Origin: Fimenecus sp963624605
GTDB lineage: Bacteria > Bacillota > Clostridia > Oscillospirales > Acutalibacteraceae
Length of the DNA stretch: 60,033 nt
Assembly: GCA_963624605.1 (NCBI GenBank)
Contig: CAVFQD010000004.1
Span: 1-60,033 of the forward strand
Direction: 5' to 3'
Made by a program: the position numbers and the translations under genes. The notes beneath the pieces are model-generated. The model was given only the letters and a program-made list of their open reading frames with translations, searched no databases and had not been told where the DNA came from. Below are positions 41,946 through 49,751 of this stretch, one piece after another. Position 1 is the first letter of the stretch. Each line of letters starts with the position of its first letter.

Positions 41946-42976
41946 GCCTCATCACCGCCGTTTCCGTCGCTGTCCTTTGAAATATCAATGTTTTCCGTTT
42001 CCTCTTTCGGAGACCTGCTTCTTTCAAGATCAAGCAAAATGTCGTCAAATTCGGATTCATACTTTTCGCTCTTGGATTTTTCTGCCTGTACCTTTTCAAT
42101 CGGCTTTTTGGCAGCTTTTTTCTCTGTATTGTGTTTAACCGCTTTCGCCGGCTTCTCTTTTTTCGGCTTCTTCGCCGTTTTCTCTTTTTTAGGCTTTTTG
42201 GGTTTATCCGTCTTGCCCTCTGCATTATCTATAACATCCTTAAAGAAATCGGCAGGATTTCCCTTGTCGGAAGCCTTCTCAGCAGAGTCAAAATCCTCAC
42301 GGAGCAAGGTCTTGATGTCCTCGTAATGAGACTGTGAAATCTCCGAAAGGTTAAATGCCTCCTCAGGGTTCTCTTCGGGATATTTTTTTCTGCTTTTCGA
42401 CTTGAAAAACGCTGCCAAAAAGCCGAGCATCAAAAAGCCGCCGAATGGCAATAAAATTCCTTTGAACTGAACCGGCAAATTAAGCTTTATGCTGTAAAAA
42501 GTGCCTGAGCCGAAAACTTCCCTTATAACGGCAACGGCAAAAATAATCAATGTGTATCCGATTGTTGCCGAAACAGCGTCAAAAAATGTCTCTTTAAGCG
42601 ACGCCCTTACGGCAACCCTCTCGCAGTGAAGTGCAACGAGGGAGTTTACTGCAAGTATCGGCAGGAAAATGCTGACATTAGCCGTCTCGTTCGGTGCAAA
42701 TTTTGTAAAGAACATCCACAGCGGAATATTTATAAGCACGCCGAGAACAGCATATATCATTACTCTGAACTGATGCTTTAGCTTTTTGAGAGCAAGGCTT
42801 GAAAAGCACTCAATTATTATAAGCTCTGCTGCCGAAATCACCGAAAGCATAATCGCAGTTTTAACCGATACCGCCATTGCGACAACGGGTGCTACGCCAA
42901 TCGACTCAAACAAAACGGGATTTTTGATAAACGCGCTGTTTTTCAACGAAGTTGAAAATGTAGTTCTGTCAGACAT
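41942..42976 (-). CDS. rnfE: Divergent RnfE/NqrD-like membrane protein with long charged tail
   Basis: 344 residues from the ATG at 42976 (GGAGG 8 nt upstream). Residues 1-200 form an RnfE/NqrD-like six-helix domain: KNPVLFESIGVAPVVAMAVS aligns with the NPVxVQxLGLCPTLAVT start, and PILAVNSLVALHCERVAV with the IVNCAILGRAEAFA region. The two cysteine ligands become A29 and S112; C118 is nearby but offset. Residues 200-344 are a Lys/Pro/Glu-rich tail (KKPKKEKTAKKPKKEKP-type) not seen in standard RnfE, probably disordered and cytoplasmic. It overlaps its neighbours on both sides by 4-8 nt. Confidence 0.75.
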   Translation of the reverse strand: MSDRTTFSTSLKNSAFIKNPVLFESIGVAPVVAMAVSVKTAIMLSVISAAELIIIECFSSLALKKLKHQFRVMIYAVLGVLINIPLWMFFTKFAPNETANVSIFLPILAVNSLVALHCERVAVRASLKETFFDAVSATIGYTLIIFAVAVIREVFGSGTFYSIKLNLPVQFKGILLPFGGFLMLGFLAAFFKSKSRKKYPEENPEEAFNLSEISQSHYEDIKTLLREDFDSAEKASDKGNPADFFKDVIDNAEGKTDKPKKPKKEKTAKKPKKEKPAKAVKHNTEKKAAKKPIEKVQAEKSKSEKYESEFDDILLDLERSRSPKEETENIDISKDSDGNGGDEA

Positions 42977-44129
42977 CTGAAGCACCTCCGTTTTCTTTTT
43001 CGGCGCTTGCCTGCGAGTCCTCGGAGCTGTTTATTATGTCCATGACCTTCTGAGCGACTATCTGCGACTGTTCTTCGGCATCAATCGGTCTGTCAACCGA
43101 CATCGCCTCAGCCGCCTTCTTTTGCTCAATCAAAAGCTTTTCCTTCTTTGTAAGAGGAAGCTTCTTGTCAAGTGCCGCGGCAAATGAATTTGCAATCAGC
43201 ACGGCAAATACCGTACTGTCCTCAAACGAGCCGAAGGTTCTTAAAAGCATAGTCATCAGACCCATCAGCGCCGCATAGAGTATTCTTGCGTTTGTCCTTT
43301 TCGGAGCAAGCGTTTCGTTTGTAACGAACATCAAAGCCGCGAAGCCTACAAGTCCGCTGCAAAGCTCCATTATTACTGAAATGCCCCGTCCTGTTGTAAT
43401 TCTCGGGAAAAGAAATGCATAGACTGCACATGTTCCGAGATACACAAAGGACATCGCAGCTGTTTTCGGTCGCCTTATAAGCAGGTAAAGCAGACCGGCA
43501 AATATTGCGACCGCACATGTTGCACCCATAGGACCGGAAACATTGCCGACCGCTATATCAATATAGCTGATTATGTTAATTCCTATCGAGTTGCCCTGTG
43601 AGAGCATATATGCAATGGAGTTGCCTTGCGCCGCATTTTCGCTTGAAAGCACAGCAAACTTGTCCGATTGCGTGGGAATAATCGGATATGCGAACATTCC
43701 TGCTGAATTACATACCGTCAAGAACGCAATACCTGCGGCGGACGGCAGGAACATAAGGCTTCTTGAATTTCCGAACGGAAATTTTACAACCGCAAGCGCA
43801 AAAACCGTGGTCAGTATCGGAACCCACCAAGGGGAGGACGCGGGAATACACATTGCAACGGTTATTGCCGTAACCATCGAGGATAAGTCGGAAAAGCATG
43901 CCTCAAATTTGTATATTCTTGAAGCCAAAAGCTCACATACCAATGCCGTTACAACGGAATAGAGAACCAAAAGCACGGCACGCAGACCGTAATAGTAAAA
44001 CGACATTGCCATCGGCGCAACAAGCACCATAAGCATATCAATCATATATTTTCGGGTGTTTTTAATTTCAAGCTTTTCTTTTTCGGACAGCACGGGTTGT
44101 GCGTTAATCCTCTGTTCTCTGTCGCTCAA
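42969..44129 (-). CDS. rnfD: Divergent RnfD/NqrB-like membrane protein without clear FMN-Thr motif
   Basis: 386 residues from a TTG start (GAGGTG 5 nt upstream; no better start in frame). Nine or so membrane segments. RnfD-like landmarks: ACFSDLSSMVTAITVAMCIP with SPWWVPILTTVFALAVVKFPFG, SAAGIAFL, and GNVSGPMGATCAVAIFAGLLYLLIRR, which aligns with GNIGGSLGETSALALL...LYLLIRR. The flavinylation motif expected just before it ([ST]xATxL) is replaced by AAQGNSIAYMLSQG. The GAT in GPMGAT aligns elsewhere, so I do not count it. The C-terminus is an acidic/basic tail of about 70 residues. RnfC, RnfG and RnfB genes are absent nearby. Confidence 0.75.
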   Translation of the reverse strand: MSDREQRINAQPVLSEKEKLEIKNTRKYMIDMLMVLVAPMAMSFYYYGLRAVLLVLYSVVTALVCELLASRIYKFEACFSDLSSMVTAITVAMCIPASSPWWVPILTTVFALAVVKFPFGNSRSLMFLPSAAGIAFLTVCNSAGMFAYPIIPTQSDKFAVLSSENAAQGNSIAYMLSQGNSIGINIISYIDIAVGNVSGPMGATCAVAIFAGLLYLLIRRPKTAAMSFVYLGTCAVYAFLFPRITTGRGISVIMELCSGLVGFAALMFVTNETLAPKRTNARILYAALMGLMTMLLRTFGSFEDSTVFAVLIANSFAAALDKKLPLTKKEKLLIEQKKAAEAMSVDRPIDAEEQSQIVAQKVMDIINSSEDSQASAEKENGGASDV

Positions 44130-44266
44130 AATTTCACCTCATTTCCAATAATTTGTTCATTGCGAAAAGCAATGGGAGTATATTTCGACTTTCCGAGCAC
44201 TAAAACGCTCAATAGATAAATTTTATCTAAAGTGCTTTGCGAGATACGCAAAGTCCGACCGAGCAT
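44130..44266 (-). other. Structured gap upstream of the Rnf-like genes
   Basis: 137 nt with three stem-loops: CTTTGCG/CGCAAAG (44235-44253), AGCACT/AGTGCT (44196-44236) enclosing AGATAAA/TTTATCT, and CATTGC/GCAATG (44158-44174). No clear T-run or promoter. Could be a repeat element or a regulatory leader. Confidence 0.4.
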
Positions 44267-44923
44267 TCAGACCGAAGCCTTAGCCTTGAAGTCGGCAATC
44301 GTTTTTGCGGCGTCATTGCTTGAAAAAATCGCGTTACCCGATACAAAAACATTTGCGCCTGCCTTTGCGGCAACCGAAATTGTATCCTTATTTATTCCGC
44401 CGTCAACCTGAATGTCAATATCAAGACCCCTTCTTTCGATTTCAGCCTTTACAGCCGAAACCTTGGGCATCATATCCTCCATAAACGACTGTCCGCCGAA
44501 GCCCGGCTCAACAGTCATAACAAGCACCATTGAAAGCTTGTCGAGATAAGGGTAAACCGTCTCAATCGGCGTTTTGGGCTTAACGGAAAGTCCTGCCTTT
44601 TTGCCGGAAGCCAAAATCAGGTCAATCGTCTTTTCAATATCCGAGTCCGACTCGACATGGAAGGTGATTATATCCGAGCCGGCCTTTACGAAATCGGGAA
44701 TATATTTATACGGGTCGCTTATCATAAGATGAACATCGAACGGAAGCGAGCTTGATTTCCTGATGCACTTTACTATCGGCGCACCGAGCGTGATGTTCGG
44801 AACGAAGTGTCCGTCCATAACATCAATGTGAAGCATATCCGCTCCGCAATCCTCCATTCTTTTAAGCTCCGATGAGAGCTTGCCGTAATCGCTTGATAAA
44901 ATTGAGGGAGAAATCTTAACCAT
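44267..44923 (-). CDS. rpe: Ribulose-phosphate 3-epimerase
   Basis: Interconverts ribulose-5-phosphate and xylulose-5-phosphate in the pentose phosphate pathway. 218 residues as a TIM barrel from the ATG at 44923 (AAGGAAAAG upstream): KISPSILSSDYGKLSSE, HIDVMDGHFVPNITLG with metal-site His and catalytic Asp, HLMISDPYKYI, VEPGFGGQSFM and IQVDGGI (second catalytic Asp). A longer in-frame reading to 44971 would run into the preceding gene. It is 16 nt after that gene and 137 nt before the Rnf-like genes. Confidence 0.95.
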   Translation of the reverse strand: MVKISPSILSSDYGKLSSELKRMEDCGADMLHIDVMDGHFVPNITLGAPIVKCIRKSSSLPFDVHLMISDPYKYIPDFVKAGSDIITFHVESDSDIEKTIDLILASGKKAGLSVKPKTPIETVYPYLDKLSMVLVMTVEPGFGGQSFMEDMMPKVSAVKAEIERRGLDIDIQVDGGINKDTISVAAKAGANVFVSGNAIFSSNDAAKTIADFKAKASV

Positions 44924-44939
44924 AATCTTTTCCTTTTCC

Positions 44940-45752
44940 TTATGCAATCTCTGTCTGAGGAGCATCCTCAACGGATTGGGCTTCGGGTGCCGTTGTCTGC
45001 TCGGTTGTGGTCTCGGCAGGTGCTGTCGTGCTCGCAGGCGTTGTGCTTGCGGTTTCCGGACTTGAGCTTGCCTGCATTGCGCTTATATAATAGCTGTCGT
45101 CCTTTTCACGCAATGTAACCTTGACATATTTATCGGGCTCAGGCGCAACCATTTTGCCGTCGCTGTCCTGCGCCCAGCCGCCGCTCGGAAGGTATCCAAC
45201 AGTCAGCACAACCGTGTTTTTCTTTTTATCCACATCTACAACATCCGGCGTGTAGGTGGGCTCAATACCTGTAAGGGGAATTATATAGCACTGCTTTGCG
45301 GAATCGTAGGTGAACTCGTAGCCGTAACCGGAAACCGTCATATGAACCGGTGATATTTCCGTTCCGAAAAGCTTTGTATAAGCCGCCGCAACATCAGCTT
45401 CGGGAATAACCATACCCGACTCCGTGTATTCGTAAGTGTCGGGAGCCAAGTCGCTTTTAAGAATTGACCACACCGAAATATCGATAAGCTGGCTCATATC
45501 CGCATTTGAAAGGTCGTCAAACAGACTCGGGTCGTTCATCACAACCGGAGTAAGCATTGTGTTGTATTCATCAATGTTTTTAAGCCTTGCTCTGACGGAA
45601 TTTATGCCGTTTACGCCTGCGACAAGTATAGTTACAATACCTGTAACGGAGAGCACCGCTATCAACAGACCGAGCGGAAACGCCCACGGGTGCGCTCTTT
45701 TTTTCTTTTTCTTCATGGGTGCTTTGTCGAATTTTACGATTTCATCAGCCAT
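44940..45752 (-). CDS. Membrane-anchored extracytoplasmic protein, unknown function
   Basis: 270 residues. The N-terminus is basic (KKKKKRAHPWAFP), followed by one transmembrane segment (PLGLLIAVLSVTGIVTILVAGV). The outside domain of about 170 residues has mixed alpha/beta character with aromatic GYGYEFTYDSAKQCYIIPLTG, reminiscent of small lipid or NTF2-like folds, but I do not recognise the family. A Thr/Ala/Ser/Glu-rich tail (residues about 228-270) resembles a low-complexity spacer. It lies 15 nt after proA and 16 nt before rpe, so probably one transcript with proBA. Confidence 0.6.
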   Translation of the reverse strand: MADEIVKFDKAPMKKKKKRAHPWAFPLGLLIAVLSVTGIVTILVAGVNGINSVRARLKNIDEYNTMLTPVVMNDPSLFDDLSNADMSQLIDISVWSILKSDLAPDTYEYTESGMVIPEADVAAAYTKLFGTEISPVHMTVSGYGYEFTYDSAKQCYIIPLTGIEPTYTPDVVDVDKKKNTVVLTVGYLPSGGWAQDSDGKMVAPEPDKYVKVTLREKDDSYYISAMQASSSPETASTTPASTTAPAETTTEQTTAPEAQSVEDAPQTEIA

Positions 45753-45767
45753 AGTTTTTTCTCCTTG

Positions 45768-47012
45768 TTATCTTGTCTGTCCGTTACCGCAGATAATATA
45801 TTTGAATGAGGTAAGCTGCGGAAGACCCAGCGGTCCTCTTGCGTGCAGCTTTTGTGTGGAAATTCCGATTTCCGCACCGAAGCCGAATTCTCCGCCATCG
45901 GTAAATCGGGTGCTGACATTGTGATATACAGCCGCCGAGTCCACGCGGGAAAGAAATTCATTTGCCGCTTTCGCATTCTCGGTAACAATACACTCGCTGT
46001 GTCCCGTAGAATATTTTGATATGTGCTCGATAGCCTCGTCAAGGCTTGAAACGGTCTTTACCGACATTATATAGTCGAGATATTCCTTGCCCCAATCATC
46101 TTCGGTCGCGGGAAGTATACCATCTGCCGCATTCCTTGCCGCTTCGTCGCCTCTTAATTCAACATTCTTTTCGTCAAGTCTTTTCTTTATTACGGGCAAA
46201 GCCTTATTCACAATATCCTTATGGATAACAAGGCTCTCCGCCGCATTGCAGACCGACGGGCGGGAAGTCTTGGCATTATATATTATGTCCGCCGCCATTC
46301 TAATATCTGCGTCCTTATCAACATAGATATGACAGTTACCCGTTCCCGTTTCTATTACCGGCACGGTGGAGTTTTCAACGCAGGAACGGATAAGCCCCGC
46401 GCCTCCCCTCGGGATAAGCACATCAACATATTCGTTAATCCTCATAAGCTCGTTTGCGCTGTCTCTTGAAGTATCCGTAACAAGCGATATACAGTTTTCA
46501 TCTAAGCCTGATTTTTTAAGTCCCGCTCTCAGAGCTTTAACGATAGCCTTCGAAGAATTTATTGCCTCTTTACCGCCTCTCAAGATAACTGCGTTGCCCG
46601 CTTTCAGGCACAGAGCCGCAGCGTCTGAGGTAACATTCGGGCGAGCTTCATATATTACGGCAATAACTCCGAGCGGAACGGTTATCTTGCTTACCGTCAT
46701 ACCGTTCGGTCTTTTAATCTCGGAAAGCGTCGCGCCTATCGGGTCGGGAAGTGAAATAATATCGGTTATTCCCTTTGCCATAGACCGAACCCTGTCCTCA
46801 GTCAAAAGAAGCCTGTCGAGCATAACCTGTGAAATTCCGTTTTCACGGGCGTTTTTCATATCCTCGGCGTTAGCAAGGATAATTTCGGACATTGCCGCCG
46901 TAAGCTCCTGCGCCATAAGTCCGAGAGCAGAGTTTTTAAGCTCTGTCGAGGCTGTGGCAAGAGTCTTTTCAGCCTGCTTCGCCATTTGCCCGAGCAATTG
47001 AGTTTGAGTCAT
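45768..47012 (-). CDS. proA: Glutamate-5-semialdehyde dehydrogenase (gamma-glutamyl phosphate reductase)
   Basis: Second step of proline synthesis: reduces gamma-glutamyl phosphate with NADPH. 414 residues in the aldehyde-dehydrogenase fold; the catalytic Cys lies in AKTSRPSVCNAAES, with VIYEARPNVTSDAAALCLKAG and RGGKEAINSS before it and RGPLGLPQLTSFKY at the C-terminus. AAGGACTG is before the ATG. Only 4 nt from the proB stop. Confidence 0.97.
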   Translation of the reverse strand: MTQTQLLGQMAKQAEKTLATASTELKNSALGLMAQELTAAMSEIILANAEDMKNARENGISQVMLDRLLLTEDRVRSMAKGITDIISLPDPIGATLSEIKRPNGMTVSKITVPLGVIAVIYEARPNVTSDAAALCLKAGNAVILRGGKEAINSSKAIVKALRAGLKKSGLDENCISLVTDTSRDSANELMRINEYVDVLIPRGGAGLIRSCVENSTVPVIETGTGNCHIYVDKDADIRMAADIIYNAKTSRPSVCNAAESLVIHKDIVNKALPVIKKRLDEKNVELRGDEAARNAADGILPATEDDWGKEYLDYIMSVKTVSSLDEAIEHISKYSTGHSECIVTENAKAANEFLSRVDSAAVYHNVSTRFTDGGEFGFGAEIGISTQKLHARGPLGLPQLTSFKYIICGNGQTR

Positions 47013-47016
47013 AAAA

Positions 47017-47808
47017 TCAGTCCTTTTTACCCGTAAAAAATGTTCCTATCTGCTTGCCGTCAAGAGCTTTATATATGCTCTCGGGAGCAGCGCCGTTCAT
47101 AACGATCGTATCTATTCCGGCGTTCATGGCTATCTGCGCCGCATGAAGCTTCGTAACCATACCGCCCGTGGAAAATTTCGAGCCGTGACCGCCTGCGACA
47201 GCTATCAGCTCATCGGTTATCTCATCGACCTGAGAAATAAGCTTTGCGTCCTCGTTTTCGGTCGGATTGTCATCGTAAAGTCCGTCAATATCGGTAAGGA
47301 TGATCAGTGCGTCGGCATTTATGAGTCTTGCAACTATTGCGGAAAGACTGTCATTGTCGCCATAAACTATCTCATCGACCGCAACCGAGTCGTTTTCATT
47401 TATTATCGGGACTGCACCGTAATCGAACAGCTTTTCAAAAGTGTTTATGAGATTTTCACGGCGTTCCGTGCTGTCAACATCGTTTTTTGTAATAAGAAGC
47501 TGACCCACCGTATGACCGTATTCGCCGAAAAGCTTATCGTACATAAACATAAGCTCGCACTGACCTACGGTTGCCGCCGCCTGCCTGCCCGAAATATCCG
47601 ACGGTCGCTCTTTAAGACCCAGCTTACCCACTCCGACGCCTATGGCGCCCGAGGTTACAAGCGCAACTTGAACCCCCGAATTTACAATATCCGAAAGCAC
47701 GGAAACAAGCTTGTGCATACGCCTTATGTTTGTTTTTCCCGTATCATATGTAAGCGTCGATGTTCCGACCTTGACTACGAGCCTTTTTACATCTTTGAGA
47801 ACAGCCAC
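47017..47808 (-). CDS. proB: Glutamate 5-kinase without PUA domain
   Basis: First step of proline synthesis, phosphorylating glutamate. The 263-residue amino-acid-kinase fold has VVKVGTSTLTYDTGK (nucleotide), ALVTSGAIGVGVGKLGL, INENDSVAVDEIVYGDNDSLSA and GTGGMxTKL-like STGGMVTKLHAAQIA. It stops after the kinase domain; the C-terminal PUA domain of the 367-residue E. coli enzyme is missing, a form seen in many Clostridia. The start is GTG (47808), with GGGAAG 5 nt upstream. Confidence 0.96.
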   Translation of the reverse strand: MAVLKDVKRLVVKVGTSTLTYDTGKTNIRRMHKLVSVLSDIVNSGVQVALVTSGAIGVGVGKLGLKERPSDISGRQAAATVGQCELMFMYDKLFGEYGHTVGQLLITKNDVDSTERRENLINTFEKLFDYGAVPIINENDSVAVDEIVYGDNDSLSAIVARLINADALIILTDIDGLYDDNPTENEDAKLISQVDEITDELIAVAGGHGSKFSTGGMVTKLHAAQIAMNAGIDTIVMNGAAPESIYKALDGKQIGTFFTGKKD

Positions 47809-47844
47809 TTAAACTTCCCTCGCGTTCATATTTATAGATAATAT

Positions 47845-47873
47845 ATTTTACCATAAACCTATATAAATAACAA
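47845..47873 (-). promoter_or_regulatory. proBA promoter
   Basis: Minus strand TTGTTA (47868-47873), 17 bp, TAAAAT (47845-47850) with extended TGG; the -10 and its surroundings are almost the same as in the metG promoter. The leader is about 30 nt, so no T-box. Confidence 0.7.
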
Positions 47874-47893
47874 GTGCAAACACACATTGCCAA

Positions 47894-47936
47894 ACAAAAA
47901 ATCGGTACAGAACGCTCAACCCCGTTCCGCACCGAT
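47894..47936 (-). terminator. Terminator after the lipoprotein
   Basis: Minus strand ATCGGTGCGGAACG pairs imperfectly with CGTTCTGTACCGAT around GGGTTGAG, followed by TTTTTTG. It separates the acpP-proS-lipoprotein transcript from proBA. Confidence 0.88.
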
Positions 47937-47954
47937 AATTCCGTGTTGTGTCTG

Positions 47955-48662
47955 TTACTTTACAACGAAGCCCGAAGAAAATACTCCCATAAAGTCAAAC
48001 GACTCGTCATAACCCACGCCGCCGTCACACACATAGTTTGCCGAGTAAATATCCTCGCCTATGTTAACATAAGCCGAAATCGCATAGTGAAGTATCGCCC
48101 CTGAAGTATCCTTTATCATATAAGTAAAGAATGTAACCTCCTTGCCGTCTGTGAGGTTGCCCGAAGTAATAACCATTGTGGTATCGGGATACTGCTTTTT
48201 GAATTCATCAATATACTGCTGCTGCTCAGCCTCTTCCTGAGCAATAAACAAATCGTATGTTTCAAATTCACCGAGCGTTTTGTCCTTAACGCATTGAACA
48301 TAGCACTTATCGTCAGTTCCGTCCTTATAGAAATAACCGTTGTCCTTAAGCTTCCAACCGTCGGGCATTGTAAACTTATAAACAAGGGTTTCAAGGCTCT
48401 GTCCGTTAATCATTTTTTCCGGCAGAGCAAAATAGTTCTTCTGCGGTTCTCCGTTGGAATCATACTGTAAATTTCCTTTTGCATCAGTTACATATACCGC
48501 AATTTTGCCCTCATCGTTAATCTCCGTGTTTCCGTCTGCGTCGGTAACAAGCGGGCGTTCAACTCCGTTCACTTCCGCCATAAGATATTTATTTCCGCAA
48601 GATGCAAGCAACACCGCAATCATCAAAACAACAAGGCTTACTGCAACAATTTTCTTTTGCAT
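47955..48662 (-). CDS. Small VTD-motif lipoprotein (full-length copy)
   Basis: 235 residues from the ATG at 48662 (GGAGG 7 nt upstream). The lipobox is LASC (MIAVLLASCGNKY). Residues about 38-80 contain PLVTDADGNTEINDEGK and VTDAKGNLQYDSNGEPQKN, the VTD-x-x-G-N stalk unit found five times in the propeller lipoprotein at 29789-31597. The rest is a mixed domain with aromatic and charged residues, including KMINGQSLETLVYKFTMPDG, and ends in YSANYVCDGGVGYDESF. I do not recognise the fold. Its 5' portion is duplicated at 49068-49337. Confidence 0.7.
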   Translation of the reverse strand: MQKKIVAVSLVVLMIAVLLASCGNKYLMAEVNGVERPLVTDADGNTEINDEGKIAVYVTDAKGNLQYDSNGEPQKNYFALPEKMINGQSLETLVYKFTMPDGWKLKDNGYFYKDGTDDKCYVQCVKDKTLGEFETYDLFIAQEEAEQQQYIDEFKKQYPDTTMVITSGNLTDGKEVTFFTYMIKDTSGAILHYAISAYVNIGEDIYSANYVCDGGVGYDESFDFMGVFSSGFVVK

Positions 48663-49076
48663 AATGTTTCCTCCGTTTATTGGTTTACAAAACACATTAT
48701 AAAATTTTTGTTCTTTATTGTCAAATAAAATCAATATGCCTTGCCCCAGTAAAGCATCTTGTCGGCAGGCTTGCCGCAGCAAACGCAAGTGTCAGCGATA
48801 TGTTCCTGCTCAAACGGAATACATCTTGATGTTACGCCCGCATACTCCTTGAGCTTATCCTCACAGGCTCTGTCGCCGCACCACATCGCCTTGATGAACC
48901 CGGGCTTGTTGTCGGCAATGTCCTTGAGCTCGTCAAGAGTTCTTGCTGTGTATGTCATATTCTTTCTTCTTTCAAGAGCTTTGTTGTAAAGTCCCTTATG
49001 AACCTCTTCGAGAAGCTCGGGAATTTTTGCTTCAAGCTCGTCAAGAGAAACAAAATACTTTTCCCTGTTATCCCTG
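48402..49076. repeat. 675-bp tandem duplication, unit A
   Basis: This segment is repeated directly in unit B (49077-49751) with an exact offset of 675. It contains the 5' part of the lipoprotein gene, the intergenic gap and the 3' part of proS. The trinucleotide CTG occurs at each of the three borders (48399-48401, 49074-49076, 49749-49751), the likely microhomology of the event. Confidence 0.92.
48731..49076 (-). pseudogene. Truncated 3' copy of proS
   Basis: The last 115 codons of proS, identical to 49406-49751, joined at 49076 to a truncated lipoprotein gene. It lacks the catalytic domain and start; an internal ATG at 48958 could at best make a 75-residue C-terminal peptide. A by-product of the tandem duplication. 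Confidence 0.88.
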
Positions 49077-49337
49077 TCCGTTAATCATTTTTTCCGGCAG
49101 AGCAAAATAGTTCTTCTGCGGTTCTCCGTTGGAATCATACTGTAAATTTCCTTTTGCATCAGTTACATATACCGCAATTTTGCCCTCATCGTTAATCTCC
49201 GTGTTTCCGTCTGCGTCGGTAACAAGCGGGCGTTCAACTCCGTTCACTTCCGCCATAAGATATTTATTTCCGCAAGATGCAAGCAACACCGCAATCATCA
49301 AAACAACAAGGCTTACTGCAACAATTTTCTTTTGCAT
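49068..49337 (-). pseudogene. Truncated 5' copy of the VTD-motif lipoprotein
   Basis: Ribosome site, start, signal peptide, lipobox and VTD stalk are identical to 48393-48662, but the frame ends at MINGQG in a stop created within proS sequence just past the junction. The predicted product of 90 residues would be a lipid-anchored stalk without its outer domain. It still has an intact ribosome site and could be translated. Confidence 0.85.
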
Positions 49338-49751
49338 AATGTTTCCTCCGTTTATTGGTTTACAAAACACATTATAAAATTTTTGTTCTTTATTGTCAAA
49401 TAAAATCAATATGCCTTGCCCCAGTAAAGCATCTTGTCGGCAGGCTTGCCGCAGCAAACGCAAGTGTCAGCGATATGTTCCTGCTCAAACGGAATACATC
49501 TTGATGTTACGCCCGCATACTCCTTGAGCTTATCCTCACAGGCTCTGTCGCCGCACCACATCGCCTTGATGAACCCGGGCTTGTTGTCGGCAATGTCCTT
49601 GAGCTCGTCAAGAGTTCTTGCTGTGTATGTCATATTCTTTCTTCTTTCAAGAGCTTTGTTGTAAAGTCCCTTATGAACCTCTTCGAGAAGCTCGGGAATT
49701 TTTGCTTCAAGCTCGTCAAGAGAAACAAAATACTTTTCCCTGTTATCCCTG
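49077..49751. repeat. 675-bp tandem duplication, unit B
   Basis: Second copy; the sequence checked by eye is identical to unit A throughout, and the reading frames contained in both copies translate to the same proteins at an offset of 675. Unit B carries the native 3' end of proS. Confidence 0.92.

Noticed and set aside
43497..43540. GPMGAT in the RnfD-like protein as the flavin-attachment motif
   Set aside because: It aligns with the GSLGETS region of RnfD, downstream of the true flavin site.
49068..49463. 131-residue ORF including an N-terminal extension before the lipoprotein start
   Set aside because: The extension (MRLLRQACRQD...) is out-of-frame readthrough of the proS 3' end; the true start is the ATG at 49337.
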